Assembly: GCA_007570785.1 (NCBI GenBank)
Contig: ML664174.1
Coordinates: 2,549,504-2,613,503, forward strand
Length of the DNA stretch: 64,000 bases
Source: Antilocapra americana
Lineage: Eukaryota; Chordata; Mammalia; Artiodactyla; Antilocapridae
Direction: 5' to 3'
The position numbers and the translations under genes were made by a program. The notes under the pieces were generated by a model. It was given only the letters and a program-made list of their open reading frames with translations. It was not told where the DNA came from and did not search any database. Positions 21,879-33,540 of this stretch are shown here, piece by piece (position 1 is the first letter of the stretch; each line of letters begins with the position of its first letter).

Positions 21879-22873
21879 CCCTGTGGCTTTGGGAACCAAA
21901 GCAAACCTTTATGTTGCTCCAGGATGAGAAGGAGAACCTGCTGGTATCCAGAAGCCACCAGACAAGATGCTTTCTTTTCCCTGAGGTCCTGCCAGGCCAG
22001 CTCCCCCAACTTCTAGCCCCTGCACAACCACAGGGAGTTGGAAAGGAAATCTTGTGCTTGGAAAGTCATTGGCCGTGAGGACTCTCTCATCTCTCGCCTT
22101 CACTCTCCTCTGCTTCCTTGGGGGAGATATTTGGCAATAGTTGGAACCTGGAGAAAAGTCTCTATCCTGCCTTCTGTTGAAGGGATGTAAAGATTTTCTG
22201 GGTAGCACTGGGGTTTTGGTTTTGTTGACTTTGCCCTTTAATGAGCACTCCCCACCGAGACCTGGGTTCTCCTCTTCCTTACTCAGCCTTCTCCCTTCCT
22301 CACCTTCCCTCCCTTCCCTCCTGCCAGGCTAGATGCTGCAGGATGGGGTGGTGGAAAAGAAAACAGTAGTTTCTTTCCACAAAAGAAAAAGAAAACACTT
22401 TCCCCCTGCACATTTTCACCATGTAGTTGAAGGCCTAAATTAGGTACTAGGGGGAAAAAAAAGGAAAATACAAATACGTGAGTGAGAGCTTGAAAACACA
22501 GAACAGTTATCCCCGAGCAGAGGCAGTGGGGGCAGGTGGTTGAAGAGAGGCGCGGTAGGGAGGCAGGGTCCTGGCTCATCGATGCATCTGGCCCATGTGG
22601 CATTTGGGAAGGCAGAGAGTCACACTTTGGCAAGAGATGATCAGATGCTTAGGGGGCATTCGTGTCCTGGACCAGGAAAGGGAGTGTGTCCATCCTCATG
22701 CCCACCACTCATCTGTTCCATTTGCCCACTCTGGGCATCTTTCCTCCAGAGGAGCATGAACACATTTCATGCCTGCCACAAGGGACTGCTGGGCAGGCTG
22801 GTACTGGCCAAAACACTTGGCGGGGTATAGACTACAGGCCAGGCATTGTGCTAGATATCACAGGGGCTGGAGG

Positions 22874-22879
22874 AATAAA
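22874..22879 (+). terminator. DPF3: AATAAA, first canonical poly(A) hexamer after the DPF3 stop codon
   Basis: It lies in a MIR/L2-like context ('ggcattgtgctagatatcac' just upstream) and has no clear GT-rich element after it. It is a possible minor site only. Confidence 0.25.
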
Positions 22880-25800
22880 GCACATCCCAGCCCAACCTTC
22901 CAGATGCTTTTCAGCCTTAAAATTCCACTCCCCCAGGCGTACTGATCACATGTCAGGTGGTGTGCCATCAGGGAAGGTATGCATGTGTTTGGATCTCTCT
23001 GTTTAGAATGCATGTTCATCAGTAGAAGATGTGCAGGCCTAGGCGTCCTGTTATTCTCACCCTCTGGGGCCGGGGAAGAAGAGCGCAGTGGACCTCAGCC
23101 GGTGGCTTTTAAGTCTCCCAAGCACTGGCTGCCCTGGGAATATGGGCATCTTTAACAGGAACGGAAGTGAGATGATGAAGACATCTGGCCTGGAGTGTGT
23201 CACCAGCTGGAGGGACTCAGAGCCTGGGCCTCCAGAAGCTGCCTTTGGGCTACTGGGTGATGGGCAGGCAGGTGTGACTGGCAGGGCCTGATCAGAGGTC
23301 GAAAGGGACCCTCACAATGGCCTTGTCCAGTCCCCACTGGAGGAAGCAGAGATGAAGAGTTTTGGGATGCAGTCCTCATGCATGGGTTGGGTGACTCCCA
23401 CGGAGACCCCCGCCAGGCTCTCCCAGCTGCACAGCATTTCTGACTTGGAAGAGGGGGGAGGGCATGTCAAAGGTATTTTCAGTAAACCTTCTCTGTCCTC
23501 CTTGGGCCAGGTGCTTGTCAGGTCTGAGCTTCATGCTCCACTAGACTTCCACTGTCTGACAGCAGCATCAGAAATCAGCCATTTGCTCCAGCTCGCCCTT
23601 CCGCTACACACTTCACAGCCAGATTCCAGGTTCTAGCCATTCCCTGAAGAAGCAGCCCCAAACTGGCTTTCAGGCTGAGCCCCTGGGCTAAGGGGGAGGC
23701 TCGTATCCACCCCTGAGTTGGTGTTAGCTCAGCATTGGCCTAAAGCAGCCTTTACTGCCTCCGCAGGGCAGGTTCTGAGGAACACTCTTCCCTGAACAGC
23801 ACTGGCTCCCAGAAGGCGGTTTTGGTGATCTCTGTGGAGAGTCAGGGACATGAGGCTTTCATGATGCTTGGCTGGGGGTCTGGTTTTAAAGTGCTTGAGA
23901 ACCTGAAGTGCATTCTGGGGCTTGATCTACCCGTCTACTTGAAAGCCTTTGGGCAAGGCTCTTCTGACTGACCCAGTTTCAGCAGGCTCTTGTGCTGGCA
24001 GGAGGAGAGAGAGGAAGGCCATCTGACTTGGATCCTATCCAGGCCAGGCTGGCAGCACCTCCCCCAGGCAGCCGGCCTTGGACCCTGAGCCCACAGCCCC
24101 CCTCTCCTCCAGCCCCAGCTCCATGAAGGGTGGACGCTGCTGGCCCAGTGGGCTGAGCCCCGAGATGGTCTTCCCTCCTCTTCTACTCAAGTCTACTCTC
24201 AGGCTGAGAATACAGTCTGCTCAGACCCCTTTCCCAGCCTGAGGGGGACCCACTGGACCAATTAAGAAGTGGAGGTCTGGGGGAGGGATTGTCCCATCCA
24301 CATCACACAGTCCACTGGATCAAGAGTCACAACAAGTCCTCAATCGGGTCTGCATCTCCCTTTCCAAATGTGTTTAGACGGAGAGCAGTTTTAATGCCCA
24401 GTTTTGATGATATTCCCCTTTGAGAGCCAAGAAACGGAACATCTCTGCCAGGAAACCAAGATAAGTTGATTTTCTTCTCCTAGCTGCCTGAAGTCCCACT
24501 GTGTTTCTTCTCAGAGAGAGGCTGAATATGGCAGCTTTGATGTCTTCCTGGGGTGCCTCAGGGTGAGCTGTGGCCTCTGGGGTAAGAAGGCTGAAGGGGG
24601 TCCCACAGGAGGGGACGCTAGCCCCAGTGTCGTGGGAGGAGGCTCAGGCCTGTGCCGGCTCCGGCTGAGGAGAGAGCGTGAGGAGCCTGGGAAGGGGTTT
24701 CTTGAGCTTTCACACTGCCTGTCCTAGCTGGTGAAGAGAGCCTGGTGCCTCACAGCTTCGGAAATTTACCATCCTTGGATTGCTTTGGGCTGCGGTTGGA
24801 AAGGTGGCCCCTGGAGATGTTCCAATGATCTCCAGTTGCTGAGGATCCATTTGTAATGCTAGACCCACAGATAAGAGGCAAACTGGGTGTCACTCCTTCA
24901 GGTGTGGGCACCAGAGAGGAGGTCATATTCACAGTGTATGCCCGTCATTCCAAAACACCTCTAGTCTCTTCTACCCGTGTCTCTTACATCTCCTGAGTTG
25001 GTAGGTGGGTTCTTTACCACTAGAGCCTTCTGGAAAGCCCTTCTCTTCTACTCGCCCTGCCTCAACTCTTTGCAAAACTCTTAGCCATAAACGAATGGCC
25101 AGGAGAGTTGACCTCCAGCAACAGAAATGTCTGCTAATGAAGGTCTTCCTTTTATGCTCCCTTGAGCTCCCTCCTCATTGGACCTTGGGATCCAACACCC
25201 ATTACCTCCTGCTGATGGAAGAACTTAGAGCTGTCCAGCCCTGAGCCACTCGAGTACCTCAGACAATGTCCAGGACTGAGGCAGACACGACTTTCGTGAG
25301 GTTAGAGAGAAGGGCTCCAGACTTAGGAAGTTGCAATGGCCTGAGGAGATCTCCGCTGGCTCCTCTAAAAAGCCACCACAGCAACAGACAGACAAAAGCC
25401 CCCATTCTCCCACCCCACAGCCTCTTTCAGGTGTGATGTGATTGTCGTTTCAGCCGTAGGTGTGTGTGCTCCACTCTGCTCCACTGTCTTCCGGGAGTCT
25501 CCTGTTTATTAAGTTCCCACTCTCATGACTCCTGCTGTGAAAAGTGCTGTGACGTTTCTGCCCTGTTTGAGGGATATTTTGAGGTCTCTCAGTGTTTCAG
25601 TATTGGAGATGAGGCCATGCCACATCTCCCAGCGTCCTAAGAGGACACACGGGTTCTGTGACTTCCCAGATAGTGGGTGTATTGTGAGTGTCTGGGAGGA
25701 TCTCCAAGTGGGAAGCACACCACACCTGGAATTGGATCCAATGGCGAGGACTTGTCTGGAGGCCGGGTCCACTGCTTCCTTCAGAAGAGGGCTGATGGGA

Positions 25801-26106
25801 GGGCTGCCTGTGAACCAGGATGCCGCCCTCTCCCCTTGCCTTCCTCCTGTCCTGACCTGGCTTCTGGGAGGGGCGCCAAGGAGAGGTCAAGTCCTGTAGC
25901 CAATGTGAAGTGGGCATTGAGCAGCCTTTATTTTGGGGACCCCTGGACATCCCAGCCCCTCCATGGAGCCCTTGCACCTCCACAAAGACTGAGTCACAGG
26001 CCCTGTCCCTTACTTGCTGTGGTGTATCTCGTTCTGTGGTTGGTTAGCAGTGTTGACGATCTATGTAGTGAATCTTTTTGTCTGCCATTTAGAGAATGTA
26101 TAAACA

Positions 26107-26112
26107 AATAAA
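26107..26112 (+). terminator. DPF3: Likely DPF3 poly(A) signal
   Basis: AATAAA within 'gtataaacaaataaaaggtt', followed about 20 bases later by 'aaactcttggcaattttggg', a T/G-rich downstream element, and upstream by T-rich 'gaatctttttgtctgcc'. This is the best-formed poly(A) site on the + strand after the DPF3 stop codon, and repeats and presumed intergenic sequence follow. Cleavage would fall near 26125-26135. Confidence 0.55.
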
Positions 26113-26130
26113 AGGTTTTAAAACTCTTGG

Positions 26131-28179
26131 CAATTTTGGGTTCTTCTCTCCCCACCCACCTTCCCACCCCCCTACTGCCCCCATCTTTAAAAATCATTTG
26201 CAAATGTATAGAGCCGGTGTGCGTAGACCCCTTTCATTCTGGGGTGTCCAGTGGGACTACACGTGTGAGCATGCGTGTGCATGTGTGCCAGGCTGCAGGG
26301 GAATGCTGGAGCTTCCAGGCTTGAAGGAAACTCCAAAAGCGAGGAGTCTTCCAGGTCCCAGTTGCTCTTGCAGATGGAATTCTGACCCCATCACACAAGC
26401 TCCAGCGAAGCCACGGTCATGGTAGCTTTCGTGGGCACAGCAGGCAGTTCCACCACGAGCACCATCCCATGAGCCCTCTGAGAAGATGGCAGAACATCCA
26501 GAAGAGAAGCCCCTGAAGTTTCCGGGGGAGGTGAAGCCGATGATTCAGAGATGACTCACAGCTGAGGGGGTGGCAACAGTGGGGGAAAGAGAGGCCTCAG
26601 GCTCAGGACCCATCTAGAAACCAGCTGAGTCACTGCTCCTCCCTGCCAGGTCATCGGTTGTAAGGCAGTGAGGTGGCTGCCCTGAGTGAGGGGCAGAAGG
26701 TTCGCAGGAGATGAGTCTGCCCTGAGTCCCCAGCCTGCTTAGCAACCTCCTTAAAGGCACAGCCTCTGGGTGCAGGATCCGAACCATGTGGAAGTGGTTT
26801 CCGGAGGCTACAGCTTGGGTGTCAGTCTAAACACATTCAAGGTAAATAAGTAAATAAAAACTTCTACTATGTGCTTCTACTAGGCACTCGGGATACAGCA
26901 GAGAAACAAGACCCCACACCCATGGAGCTTACAAACCACATAGGTAATAATATGACATAAGAGGGATACAGTCCAGGGGATATCTGGGGAGACAGACCAC
27001 AAGCAGGGACTTCTGGTCTCAGCGTGCTTCTAGCTGGAGTCTACCTGTGTTTTTTGGAAAACACAGGAGGACATGCAGTGGGAAAATATGGGATCTCTTT
27101 CAGTCCCACTGCTGATTAAGTGTTCCACTGTCCTGCAACGTCATCACGCGCCTTCAGCCCTTCCTTTCAGAAGCAGAGTGTGGGGCGGTTCTTTCGAGCA
27201 GTGGGGCCGTTGATCATGGTTGTAGACATAGGCTGTTGAGCAGAAAGGCCAGGCCTTCACCCAGGATGGTCTCAGGTGGGAGCTGGACAGGTAGTGCTGA
27301 GCTGCTCATTCCAGCACTGGGGGACTCAGGTTCGTAATCAAGTTCAGGCAGGAAAAGATGGTATAAACACCTACCACAGGGCTTTCATTTGCACATAAGG
27401 GAAAGTGATGTTTCTGCTCTGAGCCTGGGGAACCAGCTTTGCATCCCAGACTCAGTCCACCATTTCCTGAGAGAGGGCTTCTGGGGAGGCAATGGGCCTT
27501 GAGGCCCGGGAAAGTAATCTAGTATAGACCAGACACTGATGTTCCTCCAGAGAGTGGCAGGGATGAAGGAGGGAAGGGAAAACTGGAGGGACCCACAATG
27601 TTATGCTCAAGCAAACTCAGAGCAGAACGGGTTTCCTTTGTTCTGTCCTTCACAGAGGAAAAAGCATGAGAAGGAGGGACTAAGGAGAAGGGACCGATGG
27701 GATAACCTTTGTGTTGGAGAGTTGAAGTGGTGGGCTGGTGACAGAGATGGTGTGACTTCTCCTTCTTGGTGGAGCAGAAAGGAGTCAGAAGGTCTCAGTC
27801 TCATGTTATCTTGCTGGGTGACCTTAGACTTCAGTAGATATAGGCAAGACTGTCTACAAAGCCAGCCCAAAACTTAGGCATGCTTGGGGAAGGAGCCAAC
27901 AGATCAGGACGGTACCCATGCAGAGAACCAGTGCCTGTCCTTCTCCTGGCTTGGGTCAGAGGCCCTGGGATGTTCTGCAATGCCTGACTCCAAGCAGCCC
28001 TGGGAAGGACATGATTTCATGCCAGACACCAGGAAGCTGGAAGGCTGGGTCATTCTACAACACTGGTTTTCCAAGTACAGGGGCCTAGGCTTCTAGAAGG
28101 GACTTTGGAGATGTTCAGAGGCCTCGTGGGGCAGGGGTGGAGAAAAGGTTCCTAAGCCCCAAACTTGAAGCAAATGATG
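26131..28179. other. Unique intergenic sequence downstream of DPF3
   Basis: No gene or RNA was recognised. 26845-26960 ('gtgcttctactaggcactcg', 'gatacagcagagaaacaaga') is an antisense L2 scrap, possibly beginning beside a short A-rich stretch. The remaining sequence is GC-moderate and unique by eye. Confidence 0.5.
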
Positions 28180-28193
28180 ACTAGCACACAGTT

Positions 28194-28694
28194 CAGTTCA
28201 GTTCAGTCACTCAGTCGTGTCCGAATCTTTGCAACCCCATGGACTGCAGCACACCAGGCCTCCCTGTCCATCACCAACTCCCGGAGTCTACTCAAACTCA
28301 TGTCCATTGAGTCGGTGATGCCATCCAACCATCTCATCCTCTGTCGTCCCCTTCTCCTCCTACCCCCAATCCTTCCCAGCATTAGAGTCTTTTCAAATGA
28401 GTCGGCTCTTCACATCAGGTGGCTAAAGTATTGGAGTTTCAGCTTCAACATCAGTCCTTCCAATGAACACCCAGGACTGATCTCCTTTAGAATGGACTGG
28501 TTGGATCTCCTTGCAGTCCAAGGGACTCTCAAGAGTCTTCTCCAACACCACAGTTCAAAAGCATCAATTCTTCGGCGCTCAGCTCTCTTTATAGTCCGAC
28601 TCTCACATCCGTACATGACTACTGGAAAAACCATAGCCTTGACTAGACGGACCTTTGCTGGCAAAGTAACGTCTCTGCTTTTTAATATGCTGTC
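28194..28694 (-). mobile_element. BovB LINE 3' fragment, antisense, with perfect 14-bp target-site duplication
   Basis: On the + strand it starts with the complement of the BovB tail (cagttcagttcagtcactca) and runs through the complement of the last roughly 500 bases of the element. ACTAGCACACAGTT is present at 28180-28193 and again at 28695-28708. The perfect duplication and well-kept sequence indicate a comparatively recent insertion. The encoded tail fragment has no catalytic region. Confidence 0.96.
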
Positions 28695-28708
28695 ACTAGC
28701 ACACAGTT

Positions 28709-30640
28709 TCGATTTAATGCGTTTCATGTATTGCTGTTTGCTGCTTTAAACACCAGCCCCCCATACACCCATGTAAAAACATCTTTGGGGTTTCATGATA
28801 GGAGGGGCCTTTGAGGATTCAGGAGGCCATTGTGGACCCACCACCTTCTGCCTGGACACGAGTGGACACCGCCTCTGGTCCCAGCTTTCTCCAAAGGGAG
28901 GCCTGCTGCCCAGGAGCTCCTCCCCTGGGTTTCTCTTAAGCAGCTCGGAGCAACATCCTTCACTACCGGGGCTTTCACTTCCTCCTCTGCTGGGGGTCCC
29001 TGCAGCGTGCCCCTCTCCACCCTGGCTCAGACCGGCTGCTCCCCTGTCACCTCCTGTCACAAGCCGCAGCCCCTCCCCTGCTCCAGCGGGGCCAGAACAA
29101 CAGCGCGTTCCCGTTCCCGAGACGGGTGGGTTGAGAACCAGTTCGGGCTAAACTTGAGGTAATTAGCATTGTTAATGCTCCTTCTGTGATATTACAGCTG
29201 TGAGCCTCATTAAAGCGCTCTCCAGGGGGAGGCGAGCAGAGATTCAGGTGTCGGCGCTGCTACTCACACCCTGCCAGCTCCCAGCCTCTGCTCAGAAGCC
29301 GGGCCCAGCCCGCTCCGTCTGCTGGCATCTGGGCCGGCCCGCCGCTCTCAGCTGGGCCTCGCCCCGCCCGGCCCCCTCTCCAGCTCAGCAAGCTCAGAGT
29401 CCCTTCCACCCAAAGAGAAACGTGCCCCCAGGAGGGAGCGGAATGGCTGCCCCTGGCCCTTGTGGCCCCCAGACCAGCTCGGAAAGAAAGGGGTCTTCGT
29501 GGGAGCAGGACGCCTGAGCCTGCCTTCAGTGTGCGGCCTGGAGGGTTTTATCCACAGCGGTTCCTTTCTTCCCTTTCCATCCGCCGCAGAGAAAAGCCCA
29601 GGCCCTATGCGCTCCGCCCCCCCAACCTGCACACCCCACCTCCTGGCGGGAGTTCCCGGCACTGGCCTCTACGGGGGCTGCCGGCCCTCCTTGGGAAGAA
29701 ATCCGAGTCCCTCTGGCTTCTGTGTCTGGGATTCCTGATTGCTGGAAGCGGAGGCAGGGGACGGACTATTTGCCAAACAGAGAAACATGAACCGTTCCTC
29801 AACCCCCTTGAAACCTTGAGGAAAATAATGCCAGCCTCCTCCAGGGACTAAACAGAGGCTCAGCCCCAACAGAGGGAAAACACAATTCCAGAGAGTCTCC
29901 CTGGAGGGCTGGGGGAGCTGAGGAGGGCCTGGCAGGGGTCCCAGACCCTTTGGTCATCTCCCCTTTCTTCTCCCCTCACACCTCTGGGTGCTCTCTGTCC
30001 ATGGAGATGCTCAGAGGGGGTCATCTCAGCCAATTTGATTAACGTAATGTCAAAGTCTACTGTGGGCTGCATCCTGGGGGATGGGGTGTCATGTAGAGCT
30101 TGATGTCAACAGTAGACGTTCCCCATGGGAACCGCCCGCCAGCTGAGGGAACAGTGTGTGCACAAATGGCTCTAATTCAGGATGGAAGGAGCATACGCAG
30201 TGGGGGAGAGCAGGTCCAGAAGGGTTGTGGGCATTGGAGCAGAGTGGGAGGGATGCTCAGGACTACAACAGCAGTGATCTGGAATTCAGCAGTGGGTCTT
30301 CCAAATAGAGAGGATGATGGGAACAAAGATCCCCCTCTCCTACCCCCGCTGCTTTATTCTAGGAACTTTAGGTTGGCTTGGGACCTGTATCGTAGGTCCT
30401 GGGACCCAGGCTGCCTCTCGGATCTAGGGCGAACTCTTCCATGGAGCCCTAGTTGCCGTCAAACTGCACAGAGGCTGGGAGCTGGTGTTGGAGGCTCTGA
30501 GTCCTTAGCCTGTGAGAGATGAGTCTGAGGTCTTTCAGCAACTCTCCTGTCATTTCATTTGAAGCGTGGGTTGGGATCCTAGGATCCTGTAACCCTTATG
30601 CCCTCTGCCTTCCCTCTAGGCATCCGCCCTAAGGACAGCT
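28709..30640. other. Unique GC-rich intergenic block
   Basis: GC-rich with scattered CpG around 29050-29700. No exon recognised; the overlapping reading frames of 90-130 codons in several frames are those expected in GC-rich DNA. It contains the AT-rich island annotated at 29155-29240. Confidence 0.4.
29155..29240. promoter_or_regulatory. Candidate conserved enhancer island
   Basis: An AT-rich stretch set inside GC-rich DNA, with closely packed homeobox-like cores: GTAATTAGC at 29159-29167, 'tgttaatgctcc', and 'cattaaagcg'. There is no repeat signature. It looks like a conserved noncoding element, but this rests on composition and motifs only. Confidence 0.3.
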
Positions 30641-31095
30641 CCTTTTACTGTGCCCAGCTCTTCAGACCTTACTGTGCATCCTTGCTAGGTCGTGTCTTCC
30701 AATCTTCATTTCCCACAACTATTCAGAACTTCTCCACCCTTCCGTTCTGTCTTTGGTCAATGTGTCTGAATTGGTTCCATGTAGAATGCCACTCCCCGGG
30801 TTTTCCACACCCGGCCCTTTAGTACTCATACTCTGTCCACCTACAGACACTTTTAAGGCTCCACTCAGCCTTCTGTCCTCATGGAACCTTTTCTGACTTG
30901 CCCAGGGAGCAGCCATGCCTTTCTTAGAGACCCAGCTGTGATTGGCACACACCTCTCTTACAGTGCCTGGCACTCCCTGCCCCATTTGTGAGGTTTCTTG
31001 CTGGCCTCCCCCATCAGGCTGAGCAAAGGGCAGAGGCTCTGTCTTATTCATGGTTTAATCCCAACTACCCTGGTACATATTCAGTGAATGAATGA
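30640..31095 (+). mobile_element. L2 LINE 3' end, sense
   Basis: 'taaggctccactcagccttc', 'catggaaccttttctgactt', 'ggcagaggctctgtcttatt' and 'tacatattcagtgaatgaatg' follow L2 3' order. It runs into a degenerate GGAT/GAAT simple repeat at 31083-31145. Confidence 0.75.
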
Positions 31096-31349
31096 ATGGA
31101 TACATGGATGGTTAGCTGGATGGATACGTAAGTGAGTGAATGAGCAAACCAGAGGAAATAAAGTGTGTGTGTAGAGGGGTGTGGAGCATAGTTGCCTTCA
31201 CAGATATAGGTCTTTTTCCTTCTGGGGAAAGGCCTTGGCAAAATTAGCTGCAGGTCTGCCACGGGCACTCGCCTTTCTCAGGGGAAGGTGGCTCTACTGG
31301 GTGGGAACGACTGGGTGGCTGAGCATTTACTCATCTCTTTCTGCTGGGT

Positions 31350-31930
31350 GCCTTTAGCCCACTTAAAGCCTGAATCCTTCGAGTCCCACTGCATTATTAA
31401 CAGGATCTATATTAAGTGGGCCACCCTGTGTTCCTCTGAAAGGAAATCCACTTGTACTTAAAGAAATAATAAATTATGAAAATGATCTCCATGCTTCTCT
31501 GGGGTGAAAAAGACCAGCTTTCTCCGTAAAGAGCTCATAAAGGACCCTGGAAAAAAATTAGATGGTTAGATTAGTCCCTAAACAGACAAGCACAAGCTCA
31601 AGTCATTGATAAGGGACACCTAAATGTACAAAGTTTAAAACTGGTAGTATATAACTACCCTTTGATTTGAAAGGACTCGTTCTTCCTCCAACTAGAACTT
31701 ACATTGGAGAAGGGGTGGATGCAACTTCTGGGGTGATCTTTTCCTTGTGCTTTTGTTGTGTCATAAAATCATTAGCTTTCCTCTAGCTATGCCATTTAAA
31801 ATATACGCTGTTCTCAGAACCGTATGCTTTTAATTATGTCTTGAGGCCAAAACTATTACCCCTGGAGATACAGTCCCAATTACCTAATGGAAGTCAGTAA
31901 GAAAATACATTTCAGTGACAGAAGTCACTG
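31350..31930. promoter_or_regulatory. Unique AT-rich block, candidate conserved noncoding element
   Basis: Nearly 600 bases without repeat signature and with dense motif-like words ('aagaaataataaattatgaaa', 'agtcattgataaggga', 'tttaattatgtcttgagg', 'cccaattacctaatgg'). In vertebrate intergenic DNA such unique AT-rich islands are often deeply conserved enhancers near developmental genes. No functional evidence is in the sequence itself. Confidence 0.25.
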
Positions 31931-32109
31931 GACTCTAATACTTGGGGGCCCACTTGTGGACTGAAGGAGACACCAGGAAAGCTCATGGCTGCCTCAGTGG
32001 ATACTATGAAACTCAAAACTGTTGGTGGAGGGGATGTGGGGCCTGGGAATGCTTGAAAGGAAGGCTAGCATTGCCACTTGAAGTAACTGTTGGCAGGAAT
32101 GTTATGTTA

Positions 32110-32225
32110 CCTCTGAGAGCCTCAGTTGCACTACCTGTAAAATGGGTATAATGACACCCACTTTGTAGAGTTGCTATAAAGGTTGAAGACAATGATGTGT
32201 GTATAGTGCCTGGCGCACAGGGTCC
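32110..32225 (+). mobile_element. MIR SINE, sense
   Basis: 'agagcctcagttgcactacc', 'tgtaaaatgggtataatgac' and 'tagtgcctggcgcacagggt' are the MIR 3' half. Confidence 0.75.
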
Positions 32226-32579
32226 TTCTTCTCTCTTCTCTTGCTACCCACTCTCTCACACTTTAATGACAGATGTGACAATCACTTCCATCCAGGAGAA
32301 AAGGTGAATAAGATCTTGTCCCTTAGGAGGCACAAGAGGGCCAAGGGTAATATGTGGATTGGGAGTCTGAGACAGGTGGCTTTGCCTCTTTGTCTCTCAA
32401 TGGAGATAATTAGCTCCGCCTGGTATCTTGGCATTTGTAGAAGATGAAATGAGATGACTCAGGTAGAGCTCTTGGGTCTGTACTTGGCACTGGATAGGTG
32501 CCCACGAAATAGTTGTATGGTCCCATATGGTCAAGATTACTCATAGAAATGAGGGGAATGTGGCAAATTTCACAGAGCT

Positions 32580-32830
32580 GTCAGATGTGCCACGAGAGTT
32601 CAGGGGGAAAGGACTTCCTGTTGGAGAGAAAGCCATGAAGGCTTCAGAGAGGAGGTGGCATTTCAACTCATTGAGACGTTAGGTGAAGAGAGGAGGAAGA
32701 AGAAGGAGATCATTCCAGGCATATGTGAGGAGACAAGAAAATGTGGCTGGCAGTCCAGGCTGACCAGTGTGTAAGGAGTTTTAGGATCTGAGGCAAGGAA
32801 GCCTGGGGCTGGAGTCTGACCTGGAAAGCC
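32580..32830 (-). mobile_element. L2 LINE, antisense
   Basis: Reversed L2 wording: 'aggcttcagagaggaggtgg', 'gagatcattccaggcatatg', 'aggaagcctggggctggag'. Confidence 0.55.
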
Positions 32831-33452
32831 TTCAGTGAGGGGATGGAGTGGGGAGCTTTGATGGAGAGCTGTTAAAGGTCCCTGAGTAGGAGGCATTAGT
32901 GTAAACTGCCCTGCGATTTGTGAACTGCTCTGGATTTGAGGTGGGGATGAGGGAGACCCCTGGCTCTCCGACCAGGGCCCTGTCAGTCGGAGCCTGCCGG
33001 TGACCACAGGAGGACAGACTTCCTGGGAGAAGGCCAGATGCCAAGGGCGTGTGGGCGGGAGTGCCCAAGCCAGGGGGTTTGGGTTGAGAAGGAGCGGCCA
33101 GAGGCTGCAGCCCCCTTTGCTCTCTGCCCTGTCTACTCTTTTTCCTCCTTTCCTTTCCTCTCTTTCTCTTTCTTGGAGCTGCTGCGGGCAGGGGAAGGCT
33201 GGAAACTATACCAGAAGCACAGGAATGGAGACCCTGCTGGGATTGGTAGGGAATAGGTGAGGCTAGGGAGCTGGAATGGCCGGGGTGGGTGGCCTGTTGG
33301 CCTGGCCTCACCCTCCTGTGAGTCCTTTGGGGTCTGCAGCCCAGGTCACGAGAGGCGTAGCTCTCATGGTGTCAGGGAGCTGGGCTCCACGTCCAACCCT
33401 TGGATAACCCTTCTATAGTCCTTGGATGGGCTTCCAAAACGTGGCTGTAAAG

Positions 33453-33454
<2 letters not shown>

Positions 33455-33521
<67 letters not shown>

Positions 33522-33540
33522 TGTCTGTCTGTCTGTCTGC
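33455..33540. repeat. (GT)n / (CTGT)n compound microsatellite
   Basis: About 33 GT units broken once by 'atct' at 33487-33490, followed by five CTGT units. Likely polymorphic. Translated readings through it (VCVCV runs) are artefacts. Confidence 0.97.

Larger units (their letters stand above)
15117..26130 (+). other. DPF3: Probable long 3' UTR of DPF3
   Basis: From the stop codon to a strong poly(A) site at 26107 I find no splice-supported exon and no recent ruminant SINE or LINE. Only MIR/L2 scraps, a 7SK retrocopy, a G run and a short CA repeat interrupt it. By reading, no canonical AATAAA occurs on this strand before 22874. An approximately 11-kb UTR is therefore the simplest reading, but it rests on inference. 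The alternative is a shorter UTR using a variant signal with downstream intergenic sequence. RNA-seq coverage across 15-26 kb would decide. Confidence 0.55.

Noticed and set aside
22874..22879. AATAAA as the main DPF3 poly(A) site
   Set aside because: MIR/L2-like surroundings and no clear downstream T/G-rich element. The site at 26107 is better formed.
28165..28749. 194-codon frame on the + strand, and 9684-10253 on the minus strand
   Set aside because: These are the antisense reading of BovB 3' sequence, a frame seen at every BovB copy and not a protein.
33455..33540. CRISPR-like regular repeat
   Set aside because: It is a simple-sequence microsatellite in a mammalian genome. No array with spacers exists in the window.
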